A DNA stretch of 8,478 bases from Tannerella sp. (lineage in GTDB: Bacteria; Bacteroidota; Bacteroidia; Bacteroidales; Tannerellaceae). The notes below the pieces were generated by a model. The model ran no database searches and was not told the origin of the DNA. It was given only the letters and a program-made list of their open reading frames with translations. Each line of letters opens with the position of its first letter. Positions within the stretch are counted from its first letter, which is position 1. Location: contig JAISYY010000345.1 in assembly GCA_031269635.1 (NCBI GenBank), positions 1-8,478 on the forward strand, in the 5' to 3' direction. A program made the position numbers and the translations under genes. Positions 1 through 6,095 of this stretch are shown here, one piece after another.

Positions 1-121
1 TTTAAAATCTCGCATTTCGTATGCAGTGTTATGATTATTATGATTTGTCGCTACGTCTTTGCGAAAGCTTACCCAAAGCAATCCGGGTAATGCGAATACA
101 CTTCCGGGCGACATATAAAAA
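1..121. other. Unassigned segment downstream of tyrS; possible gene edge or dispersed repeat
   Basis: No gene can be assigned here. On the minus strand a reading frame opens with ATG at 114, eight bases after the tyrS stop, and stays open for 38 codons to the window edge; its product is rich in Asn and His near the middle. On the plus strand one frame is open from base 1 to a TAA at 88-90, and another has an ATG at 21 and runs to 146, into the 3' end of tyrS. Three competing open frames in so short a piece argue against picking one. The piece also contains two short inverted repeats (57-67 and 69-90). It could be the start of the next minus-strand gene, the tail of a convergent gene, or non-coding repeat DNA; the window ends too soon to decide. 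Confidence 0.3.
69..90 (-). other. Short inverted repeat after tyrS
   Basis: TTACCC (69-74) and GGGTAA (85-90) can pair around a 10-base loop, starting about 30 bases past the tyrS stop on the transcribed strand. A second mini-palindrome, CTTTGCGAAAG, lies at 57-67. There is no T-run after either, so a standard intrinsic terminator is not supported; a weak role in 3' end formation of the tyrS mRNA is possible only as a guess. Confidence 0.25.
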
Positions 122-1420
122 TTACCTTGCGATGAGTAGAAAGTAATTCTTTTTTCCGCGCTGAACGAGCAGATATTTGCCGTTTAACAGGTGATCGGAA
201 TTTATGACGGTGTCGTATCCGGTGAGTTTTTCTTTGTTTATGCTGATGCCTCCGCTTTGTACCAGTTTACGCATTTCGCCTTTCGACGGGAATATGGCTG
301 CTTTGTCGATACACAAGTCAACGGCTTTGATACCTGCCGACAGCTCGTCGCGGGATATTTCAAACTGGGGCACACCTTCAAATACGGCTAACAGTGTATC
401 TTCGTCGATCTTTTTCAGTGTGTCGGAGGTCGCATTGCCGAACAGGATAAGGGAGGCTTCTACCGCTGCATTGTAATCTTCTTCGGAATGTACCAGCGTT
501 GTTACTTCCTGAGCCAGGCGTTTTTGCAGCGGGCGCAGATGGGGCGCTTCGGTTTGTTCTTTTTCCAGCGAAGCTATTTCTTCCCGGCTTAATGCCGTGA
601 AGATCTTAATGTATTTGGCCGCATCTTCGTCACTTACATTCAGCCAGAACTGGTAAAATTTGTATGGAGATGTATAACGGCGGTCTAACCACACGTTACC
701 GGATTCCGTTTTTCCGAACTTTCCGCCGTCGGCTTTGGTGATAAGGGGGCAAACAAGCGCAAACGCTTCTGCTTCCGGCCCTAACGAGCGGCGTATCAAT
801 TCCGTTCCCGTGGTGATATTTCCCCACTGGTCGGAGCCTCCCATCTGGAGGCGGCATCCTTCGTGCCGGTATAAATACAGAAAATCGTATCCCTGAAGTA
901 ACTGGTATGAAAATTCCGTAAACGACATGCCAACACTGGATTCCGCGCTCAGGCGTTTCTTGACGGAATCTTTGGACATCATGTAATTTACCGTCAGATG
1001 TTTTCCTATGTCGCGGATGAAATCAAGGAACGTATATTCTTTCATCCAGTCATAATTGTTAACCAGTTTCGCCGCGTTTGGAGCATCGGATTCAAAATCA
1101 AGAAATTTGGCAAGCTGTTTTTTGATACTTTCCTGATTGTGGCGTAAAGTGGTTTCATCAAGCAGATTGCGTTCGGCCGATTTCATGGACGGGTCTCCGA
1201 TCATGCCGGTAGCGCCGCCGATAAGGGCTATCGGACGATGACCCGCACGCTGAAAATGCTTCAGCATCATGACGCCGACTAAATGTCCGATATGCAGCGA
1301 GTCTGCCGTAGGGTCAATCCCCACGTAAGCGGAAGTCATCTCTTTTTGCAGTTGTTCTTCCGTTCCGGGCATCATGTCGTGTATCATGCCCCTCCATTTC
1401 AATTCTTCAACAAAATTCAT
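122..1420 (-). CDS. tyrS: Tyrosyl-tRNA synthetase
   Basis: Cytoplasmic class I aminoacyl-tRNA synthetase that activates tyrosine with ATP and loads it onto tRNA-Tyr. The 432-residue product is full length for the bacterial family. Visible motifs in order: the Rossmann-fold HIGH signature at residues 43-46 after AYVGIDPTADSL, the tyrosine-pocket segment YQLLQGYD at 172-179, GGSDQWGN at 194-201, and the KMSKS-equivalent KFGKT at 234-238, typical of bacterial TyrRS. A C-terminal S4-like RNA-binding domain covers about 365-432. The ATG at 1420 places HIGH at the usual distance from the N-terminus. The gene lies 66 bases after tatD and has its own strong Bacteroides-type promoter at 1443-1474, so it is probably transcribed separately from, or in addition to, the hemD-tatD operon. 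No T-box or tRNA-like leader is seen; the leader appears to be only around 15-20 bases. Confidence 0.98.
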   Translation of the reverse strand: MNFVEELKWRGMIHDMMPGTEEQLQKEMTSAYVGIDPTADSLHIGHLVGVMMLKHFQRAGHRPIALIGGATGMIGDPSMKSAERNLLDETTLRHNQESIKKQLAKFLDFESDAPNAAKLVNNYDWMKEYTFLDFIRDIGKHLTVNYMMSKDSVKKRLSAESSVGMSFTEFSYQLLQGYDFLYLYRHEGCRLQMGGSDQWGNITTGTELIRRSLGPEAEAFALVCPLITKADGGKFGKTESGNVWLDRRYTSPYKFYQFWLNVSDEDAAKYIKIFTALSREEIASLEKEQTEAPHLRPLQKRLAQEVTTLVHSEEDYNAAVEASLILFGNATSDTLKKIDEDTLLAVFEGVPQFEISRDELSAGIKAVDLCIDKAAIFPSKGEMRKLVQSGGISINKEKLTGYDTVINSDHLLNGKYLLVQRGKKNYFLLIAR

Positions 1421-1442
1421 TGTGTTACTGTTTTTAGCGGTG

Positions 1443-1474
1443 CAAAGATAGTGTTAAATCGCGTGTAATGCAAA
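1443..1474 (-). promoter_or_regulatory. Bacteroides-type promoter of tyrS
   Basis: On the minus strand TTTG (1474-1471), a 20-base spacer, then TATCTTTG (1450-1443) match the Bacteroidetes primary sigma factor consensus TTTG / 19-21 bases / TAnnTTTG. The -7 element ends 22 bases before the tyrS ATG, so transcription should start just upstream of it, leaving a very short leader. The TTTG is the end of a longer T-run directly downstream of tatD. Confidence 0.8.
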
Positions 1475-1486
1475 AAAACAGTACAT

Positions 1487-2194
1487 TCATCGGATGACGG
1501 AACGAAAAAATGCCTCTATTGTTTCGGACAGTTTTTCTTCGGAGATATTTAAGTCTTTTGTTATCAACTTGTAAATGTTGCGGATGTCTATGTTTTTATC
1601 GTCTGTTTCCGCGAGAAGGCGTCTTTTTTCCCATGCCGCTTTCAAGGCTTGCGGATTGTAGTTTGTGCCGAACGACAGGTATAGTCCTGCATCTAATAAT
1701 TGCTTCGCCAGGATCTCGTGGCCTCTGAATCCGTGGATGATCCATGGCAGAGCCGGTTTTATGGATTTGCGAACGTGCAGCAGTTCGTCCCATGCTTTGA
1801 CGCAGTGTATGATAACCGGTTTCCCGGTTTCTTCGGCTAAACGGACATGCATTAAGAATAATTCCTGTTGCAACTCGAAACTGTTTTTGTCTTTTGCCGT
1901 TATTTTATCCAGTCCTGTTTCGCCAATGGCTACCACAGACGGCATACGGGCATATTTCCGGACCGTCTCCATTAGATGAATGTCAGGATGCCAAGGGTGG
2001 ATACCGACAGAAAAATGTGCGTTCTCTACCGTTGAGGAATTTTGCGGACTCAGGCCGCTTTCGCAACGGTGATGCGCGGAATCGTGCCGCATCCGGCCTG
2101 AACAGGCGGAGGGGGTATGCAAGTCGATGGAGATAACGGTAATATCTTCCGAATGTACCGGCGGCTGGTGGGAGTGTATGTCGCAGTATATCAT
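1487..2194 (-). CDS. TatD family metal-dependent hydrolase
   Basis: Member of the TatD/amidohydrolase superfamily, whose characterised relatives are two-metal, Mg2+-dependent 3'-5' nucleases; the substrate of this copy is unknown. With the start at 2194 the product is 235 residues. Metal and catalytic residues are in place: DIHSH at 5-9 (H7, H9), GETGLD at 91-96 (E92), H130 in VIIHC, H154 in IIHGFRG, and ETD at 196-198 (D198). The frame stays open upstream to an ATG at 2266, but that start would overlap yidD by 43 bases and add 24 basic residues before the metal-binding motif; the ATG at 2194 sits directly before DIHSH and leaves a 29-base gap after yidD, so I prefer it. Odd point: between DIHSH and the family motif GIHPW (64-68) the spacing looks some 20 residues longer than I expect, and the extra part is His/Arg-rich and encoded by a strong inverted repeat (2050-2101). 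Last gene of the DUF4271-hemD operon. Confidence 0.9.
   Translation of the reverse strand: MIYCDIHSHQPPVHSEDITVISIDLHTPSACSGRMRHDSAHHRCESGLSPQNSSTVENAHFSVGIHPWHPDIHLMETVRKYARMPSVVAIGETGLDKITAKDKNSFELQQELFLMHVRLAEETGKPVIIHCVKAWDELLHVRKSIKPALPWIIHGFRGHEILAKQLLDAGLYLSFGTNYNPQALKAAWEKRRLLAETDDKNIDIRNIYKLITKDLNISEEKLSETIEAFFRSVIR
2050..2101 (-). repeat. In-frame compound inverted repeat inside tatD
   Basis: TCAGGCCG (2050-2057) pairs perfectly with CGGCCTGA (2094-2101), and directly inside it GATGCG (2071-2076) pairs with CGCATC (2088-2093). Read on the transcribed strand this gives 8 plus 6 stacked base pairs with an 11-base apical loop and a 13-base one-sided bulge. It encodes tatD residues 32 to about 49, a His/Arg/Ser-rich stretch with no family motif. 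The reading frame is kept through the whole element. Confidence 0.7.
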
Positions 2195-2223
2195 CTCGTT
2201 TGCATGTTTTTCCGGGAGGCCGG

Positions 2224-2445
2224 TCAGGGTACGGGATCGTATCCGCTTCCACCCCATGGGTGACATCGCAGGATGCGTTTTATCGCCAACAGGCTACCTT
2301 TCAGCGGCCCGTGTTTTTTCAAAGCTTGCACGGCGTATTCGGAGCAGGTAGGTAAGTACCTGCAACTTGCCGGTGTTAAGGGTGATATACAATATTTGTA
2401 GAAATAAATCGGCAATAGCAAGATTTGTGTCAGTAACCGTTTCAT
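2224..2445 (-). CDS. yidD: Membrane protein insertion efficiency factor YidD
   Basis: Small protein of the YidD (Haemolytic, UPF0161) family, reported in other bacteria to aid insertion of inner-membrane proteins together with YidC, acting at the cytoplasmic face of the membrane. The 73 residues carry the whole family signature: an N-terminal hydrophobic/amphipathic stretch (about 4-20), YKYCISPLTPASCRYLPTCSEYA (split over 16-38, with conserved C28 and C34), a KKHG-x-x-KG segment at 43-50, and RCHPWGGSGYDPVP at 60-73 ending the protein. The ATG overlaps the rnpA stop as ATGA (2445-2442), suggesting translational coupling. rnpA-yidD adjacency is one of the most widespread bacterial gene pairs and supports the call. 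yidC is not in the window. Confidence 0.96.
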   Translation of the reverse strand: MKRLLTQILLLPIYFYKYCISPLTPASCRYLPTCSEYAVQALKKHGPLKGSLLAIKRILRCHPWGGSGYDPVP

Positions 2446-2843
2446 AAATTTTCTTTTCTGCGGATGATATTCATCGCTTTCAGCATCGCCTTCTCTATGC
2501 TTGCGAACGTCTTCATTTCATTACATATATAGATACAGGCTACATAAAGTTGTATTCCTTTTTGTTTGCATAGCCCGGAAATCTCATTTTTATTTAACCG
2601 GTGAGCCTCACGTATGAGCCGTTTTATCCGGTTACGCCGCACGGCATGGCGGATGCGTTTTTTGGGAACGCTTATAAAAACGGAAATACCCGGCGATGAG
2701 GACAGGTCGCCGTCATCCGGTAAATATAAAATCCGCAAGGGATACGACACGAAAGACTGTCCGTCGGTGAACAGCCGGTCAATATCCTTTTTCAAACACA
2801 GCCGTTCACTTTTAGGAAAAAAATACCTCTCAGTGACTTCCAT
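2442..2843 (-). CDS. rnpA: Ribonuclease P protein component
   Basis: Protein subunit of RNase P, which binds the catalytic RNA and the 5' leader of precursor tRNAs to help remove that leader. The 133-residue, strongly basic product shows the family layout: an N-terminal F-P-K-S-x-R-L segment (9-15) for leader contact, a central beta strand FISVPKK (56-62), and the RNR signature with its basic helix, about 61-82 (R69, R70, N71, R72, K74, R75, R78, E79). The ATG at 2843 overlaps the end of hemD by 14 bases; no alternative start near the expected N-terminus exists. Unlike in many bacteria, rpmH is not next to it; instead it sits between hemD and yidD, an order I associate with Bacteroidales. The RNase P RNA gene is not in the window. 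Confidence 0.96.
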   Translation of the reverse strand: MEVTERYFFPKSERLCLKKDIDRLFTDGQSFVSYPLRILYLPDDGDLSSSPGISVFISVPKKRIRHAVRRNRIKRLIREAHRLNKNEISGLCKQKGIQLYVACIYICNEMKTFASIEKAMLKAMNIIRRKENL

Positions 2844-3606
2844 TTTTATTGCCTTGACCCATTTCCTTTTTCAGATATTGCTCAAGGGCGGCAGTCATAG
2901 AAGGGGCTTCCGGTGTCGGCGCTTCAATATCGAGACGTAATCCCGCATCGACGGCTGCTTTGGCTGTTGTAGGCCCGAAACAGCCGATCCGGATGTCATT
3001 CTGCTGGAACTCGGGAAAATTTTTCAACAGGGAAGAGATGCCGGAAGGACTGAAAAACACAAGCATGTCATAGTCAAACTTTTCGTCATCGGTGAAATTG
3101 TTGCTTACCGTACGATACATGATCGCTGTCTTGTAGTTGATTCTTTTCCCGTCGAGACTTACCATAAGATCATCTTTATGCACATCGGAAACGGGAATCA
3201 GGTATTTTTCTTTTGAATGTTTCCCGACAAGTTTTACTAACTCTTCCAGTTTCCCGCTTTGTCCGTAAAAGATTTTACGCTTACGATATATAATATATTT
3301 CTGTAAATAAACGGCTATCGTTTCTGTTATACAAAAATATTTCATCATTTCGGGAATTGTGATACGCATTTCTTCACATAGTTTGAAGAAGTGGTCTACG
3401 GCCGTTCGAGCTGTGAAAATAATAGCGCTGTAGTCCAAAATGGAAACCCGTTGCTGTCTAAATTCTTTTGCAGATACCGGTTCTACTTTGATAAAAGGAC
3501 GGAAGTCTATTTCCACGCCATATTTCTCCGCAATATCAAAATAAGGAGATTTGCTTGAGACCGGCTCAGGTTGGGATACCAACATTTTTTTGATAATCAC
3601 TGTCAT
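2830..3606 (-). CDS. hemD: Uroporphyrinogen-III synthase
   Basis: Cytoplasmic HemD-family enzyme that cyclises hydroxymethylbilane with inversion of ring D to give uroporphyrinogen III, the common precursor of haem, sirohaem and cobalamin. The 258 residues fit the two-domain family: an N-terminal LVSQPEP strand (9-15), FTARTAVDHFF (64-74, equivalent of the FTSxNAV motif), a central YLIPVSDVHKDDL segment (about 135-147), FFSPSGISSLL (184-194) and GPTTAKAAVDAGLRLDIEAP (211-230), where the family's conserved G-x-x-T-A motif lies. HemD sequences diverge widely, so this call relies on these motifs. The ATG at 3606 overlaps the stop of the DUF4271 gene as ATGA; a second Met at residue 8 (3585) would remove a short basic lead-in and is less likely. 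The 3' end overlaps rnpA by 14 bases. No other haem gene is present, so the pathway's end product here is unknown. Confidence 0.9.
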   Translation of the reverse strand: MTVIIKKMLVSQPEPVSSKSPYFDIAEKYGVEIDFRPFIKVEPVSAKEFRQQRVSILDYSAIIFTARTAVDHFFKLCEEMRITIPEMMKYFCITETIAVYLQKYIIYRKRKIFYGQSGKLEELVKLVGKHSKEKYLIPVSDVHKDDLMVSLDGKRINYKTAIMYRTVSNNFTDDEKFDYDMLVFFSPSGISSLLKNFPEFQQNDIRIGCFGPTTAKAAVDAGLRLDIEAPTPEAPSMTAALEQYLKKEMGQGNKNGSH

Positions 3607-4328
3607 ATATTATTTGTTTCGATAATATTATACATATAAATCAAACCCTCATATAAAAATACCATTGGTATAATTTCTTGGCCGCAAAGGTACAAACTTA
3701 AAAACAATAACCCCGTATTTTTGTAAAAAAATATGTGAATAAGTCTGTATGCCAATATGGATTTGTATATTAAATAGCTGATAATAAACACGATGTATGC
3801 TATAAAAAAATATTCGCCAATAAGCAATATCCATAAAACAGGAACATACAGGGATATTCCCCACGTGCAAAATAGTGCCTGATAGTTCACGAACATTGTT
3901 TTGTATGCGTCCTGTTCTAAAAAAATATATCCGAAAATGGCGTAAAGGCTTCTTTTAAACAAGTAAAACGCGAGTAAAACGGCAAACAGGATGGCGATGA
4001 CGAGGAACGTTTCCGGTATATTCGGATGTATAAAAAAGTTGTATTCCGTACTGACAAGGAAAAGGAATATACTGCACAGGAACAGCGTCTGAAAACTCAT
4101 GAAAAGATTGAAGAGGAAACTGTCTTTTTGCGTTGCGCTGAAAATACTTTGCCTTTGTTTACTTACATTCGTATTCAATATCATTTTGCCGAACAGGGGT
4201 GTATTGAGCCTGAATATTAATGCGAATGTAAACAATAAGATAAAGACGACAAGCAGCAAGATGTCGTTCGAAAACGTCGTATTATGGAGATAAATACCGA
4301 TATATCCTTCAAAATCAGTGTTATACAT
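3603..4328 (-). CDS. DUF4271-type multi-pass membrane protein
   Basis: Function unknown. The 241-residue product is very hydrophobic with about six predicted membrane segments, roughly at 22-40, 74-92, 107-124, 152-170, 173-191 and 206-224, joined by short loops; a longer polar loop (41-70) carries Lys, Asn and Gln. No catalytic motif is seen. I recognise it as the DUF4271 protein commonly found just before hemD in Bacteroidetes; that rests on position, length and topology plus the family-like segment FLEQDAYKTMFVNYQAL (136-152). The gene is markedly AT-rich, in part because hydrophobic codons are AT-rich. It is first in the unit continuing into hemD (ATGA overlap), and has a -7-like element 26 bases before its ATG. 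A role in haem or membrane biogenesis could be guessed from linkage but is not shown. Confidence 0.85.
   Translation of the reverse strand: MYNTDFEGYIGIYLHNTTFSNDILLLVVFILLFTFALIFRLNTPLFGKMILNTNVSKQRQSIFSATQKDSFLFNLFMSFQTLFLCSIFLFLVSTEYNFFIHPNIPETFLVIAILFAVLLAFYLFKRSLYAIFGYIFLEQDAYKTMFVNYQALFCTWGISLYVPVLWILLIGEYFFIAYIVFIISYLIYKSILAYRLIHIFFYKNTGLLFLSLYLCGQEIIPMVFLYEGLIYMYNIIETNNI
3685..3692 (-). promoter_or_regulatory. Possible internal -7 element ahead of hemD
   Basis: TACCTTTG on the minus strand matches the Bacteroides -7 consensus TAnnTTTG about 79 bases before the hemD ATG, inside the 3' end of the DUF4271 gene. No TTTG is present at the right distance upstream (the spot reads GGGG), so this may be chance, although it could give hemD-rnpA extra expression independent of the upstream gene. 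Confidence 0.25.
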
Positions 4329-4354
4329 TAATATTCATGAACTTGTTCCGGCTG

Positions 4355-4386
4355 CAAAGTTAGTGTTTTCTTTTGATTATTCACTC
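4355..4386 (-). promoter_or_regulatory. Probable promoter of the DUF4271-hemD-rnpA-yidD-tatD unit
   Basis: TAACTTTG (4362-4355) on the minus strand is a full match to the Bacteroidetes -7 element TAnnTTTG and lies in the 64-base gap between the aldo/keto reductase and DUF4271 genes, 26 bases before the latter's ATG. The expected -33 position (4386-4383, after a 20-base spacer) reads GAGT, not TTTG, so the upstream half is poor. The sequence around the -7 box (purine-light AACAC before it) resembles that of the tyrS promoter. No terminator-like hairpin is visible in this gap. Confidence 0.55.
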
Positions 4387-4392
4387 TTTATG

Positions 4393-5424
4393 CTATACGA
4401 TTATTTTGCCTGCCAGTACATTTTTGTAATCTTCATAGTTCTTTTGCAGGAGGATAGGGGTATCAAGTCCGTACGGGCATTTCTCTTTGCAGCGATCGCA
4501 ACGGATGCAGTCTTCCGTTTTTTTCATTTTTTCCTGCACTTCCTTTGTCAGTTGCAGTGCTGCCGGCGAACGGCGCAACAATAAAAACATACGTGCGCAC
4601 GTGTTTATTTCGATATCCACCGGACAGGGCATACAATATCCGCATCCTCTGCAAAAATCTCCCTGCAGCATGTTTTTATCCCGTTCGATATGTTCCGTCA
4701 GACGGCGATTCATCGAAGGCGGCGAGGCAATGTATTCCAGAAACTCGTGCAGTTCGTCCAAACGCTGGATGCCCCATATCGGGAGTACGTTTTTGTATTG
4801 TGCGAGAAAAGCGTACGCAGCGGCGGCGTTTGTTATCAATCCTCCCGAGAGGGCTTTCATTGCGATGAATCCCATGTTGTTTGTTTCACATTTCCTTACC
4901 AATTCAAGTTCTTTTTCGCCGGAAAGGTAGCAGAACGGGAATTGCAGGGTCTCGTACAAACCGCTGTCGATTGCTTCGTGAGCAACCGCCAGGCGATGAT
5001 TTGTAATGCCGACGTGTTGCACATAGCCTTTTTTTACCGCATCGGTCATTGCTTCGTAAAGCCCGCTTTTATCCTCCGGTTTCGGACAAGATCCCGGATT
5101 GTGAAACTGGTAGATATCCAGATAATCCGTTTGCAACTTTCGGAGGGTTGTTTCCAGGTCGTCACGGAATCCCGAAGCGTCCTGAGCCATTGTCTTTGAT
5201 GTGATAATCACTTTGTCGCGCATTCCTTTGAATGCTTTGCCTATTTTTTCTTCGCTGTCGGTATAAAACCGTGCCGTATCAAAAAAACGGATTCCGCCTG
5301 CATAAGCCTTATGTAGCAGGTAAACGGCCTCTTTTTCCGGGATGCGCTGGATCGGCAGCGCTCCGAATCCGTTTTTATTTACCGTAATATTTGTTTTGCC
5401 TAAAGTGACATTTATTCCTTCCAT
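4393..5424 (-). CDS. Aldo/keto reductase with C-terminal [4Fe-4S] dicluster domain
   Basis: Predicted cytoplasmic oxidoreductase of the COG1453-like aldo/keto reductase group: a TIM-barrel reductase fused to a ferredoxin module. The barrel (about 1-250) has the AKR tetrad: D49 in FFDTARFY, Y54, K77 in ITSK, and H108 in YQFHNPG. LDIYQFH (102-108) and HVGITNH (137-143) are family strands. The C-terminal part holds two four-cysteine motifs: C258, C261, C264, C267 (followed by Pro, then V-D-I) and C306, C309, C312, C316 (C-P-Y-G), fit to bind two [4Fe-4S] clusters. Substrate and electron partner are unknown; the clusters suggest electron transfer to or from ferredoxin-type carriers beside or instead of NAD(P)H. 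The ATG at 5424 overlaps the phosphopantetheinyl transferase by 13 bases and is the only Met that keeps the first barrel strand. Last gene of the ssb-gldE unit. Confidence 0.92.
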   Translation of the reverse strand: MEGINVTLGKTNITVNKNGFGALPIQRIPEKEAVYLLHKAYAGGIRFFDTARFYTDSEEKIGKAFKGMRDKVIITSKTMAQDASGFRDDLETTLRKLQTDYLDIYQFHNPGSCPKPEDKSGLYEAMTDAVKKGYVQHVGITNHRLAVAHEAIDSGLYETLQFPFCYLSGEKELELVRKCETNNMGFIAMKALSGGLITNAAAAYAFLAQYKNVLPIWGIQRLDELHEFLEYIASPPSMNRRLTEHIERDKNMLQGDFCRGCGYCMPCPVDIEINTCARMFLLLRRSPAALQLTKEVQEKMKKTEDCIRCDRCKEKCPYGLDTPILLQKNYEDYKNVLAGKIIV

Positions 5425-6095
5425 GTTAATATATAGTCCTCCGTTACCTGGTAATTTATTCTGAAACGCTGATTTTCCTTCGTACGTTTTTCCTTTAGCA
5501 TGAGAAAGCCTTCTTTTAAAAAACGGAAAGGTTCAATGTGAAAATGTTCGGCGAAGTCAACGCCTGTTTCCCCCAGCGCTTTGAACGCCGTCTCTTTGGC
5601 GCACCAGCATAGCGTAGCTATTTTTTGGACAGCGGCGGTTTCGGTATCGGCCGTAGCGCCGTTCGCATCATCGTTACCGGCAGTTTCGGTATCGCATAAA
5701 GAGGTGATCATATTCAATTCGTTCCCGTTCATGTATTTTTCACGCAGTTTCCACGCGCGAGCCGAGTGATATTCCATATCAATACCGGGATTTGGGTTTT
5801 TGCTCAGGATTATCGCAGCAAAACCTGTTGTATGTGAAATACTTATGTTGTAAATAAGGCCGGACAAAAAAGGCGCTCCGTTTTCGCGGTACCGGATATG
5901 TGCTTCACTTCCTGAAAGGTGTTGCAACAATAATCGTACGGCAAGCCATTCCTGTTTACGTTTATCGGATTGTATTTTATCCAGGCCGGAACAGCAAACT
6001 CCTTTATTTATAAGCGATTCAAGCATCTCCTGCCATGATTCGCAGATCTTCCATATACCCATTAGGGGCTTTTCGTATTTGTACAGTACGGGCAT
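5412..6095 (-). CDS. 4'-phosphopantetheinyl transferase (Sfp/AcpS superfamily)
   Basis: Transfers the 4'-phosphopantetheine arm from coenzyme A to a serine of a carrier protein, with Mg2+. The 227-residue product is of the longer, two-half Sfp-like type. Key motifs: NISISHT at 83-89 (CoA-binding His88), GIDMEYH at 104-110 (Mg-binding D106 and E108, the G-x-D-x-E motif), and WCAKETAFKALG at 164-175 (E168, K172). Between motifs two and three lies a low-complexity insertion rich in Asp, Thr, Ala and Asn (about 135-156), built around a DTETA repeat. The ATG overlaps the gldD stop as TAATG; the 3' end overlaps the reductase gene by 13 bases. No polyketide or peptide synthase is nearby, and no separate acpS is in the window, so its target may simply be the fatty-acid acyl carrier protein; that is inference. 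Confidence 0.92.
   Translation of the reverse strand: MPVLYKYEKPLMGIWKICESWQEMLESLINKGVCCSGLDKIQSDKRKQEWLAVRLLLQHLSGSEAHIRYRENGAPFLSGLIYNISISHTTGFAAIILSKNPNPGIDMEYHSARAWKLREKYMNGNELNMITSLCDTETAGNDDANGATADTETAAVQKIATLCWCAKETAFKALGETGVDFAEHFHIEPFRFLKEGFLMLKEKRTKENQRFRINYQVTEDYILTWKE
5631..5694 (-). repeat. Direct repeat within the PPTase insertion
   Basis: Two 19-base copies (5694-5676 and 5649-5631 on the coding strand) share 17 bases, including a perfect 12-base core CGATACCGAAAC. Their starts are 45 bases apart, a multiple of three, so both encode D-T-E-T-A in frame. The pattern fits a tandem duplication or slippage event that later diverged. Confidence 0.75.

Noticed and set aside
1475..1490. 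T-rich run after tatD as an intrinsic terminator
   Set aside because: No stable GC-rich hairpin precedes the T-run, which overlaps the -33 element of the tyrS promoter.
2195..2266. N-terminal extension of TatD by 24 residues from the ATG at 2266
   Set aside because: It would overlap the conserved C-terminus of YidD by 43 bases and put a basic tail before the metal-binding DIHSH motif; the ATG at 2194 fits the family.
3734..3742. Perfect DnaA box (TTATTCACA on the minus strand), with a near match at 4378-4386, in AT-rich DNA near rnpA
   Set aside because: One perfect box inside a coding region is expected by chance at this size and composition; no cluster, dnaA or dnaN is present, so an origin is not supported.
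4321..4338. Five-codon upstream reading frame (ATG at 4338) overlapping the DUF4271 start
   Set aside because: Such a short frame arises easily in AT-rich leader DNA, and there is no sign of a regulatory leader peptide.
4690..5199. Plus-strand open frame of 169 codons opposite the aldo/keto reductase
   Set aside because: Antisense to the catalytic barrel of a well-supported enzyme, with a basic, motif-free product.
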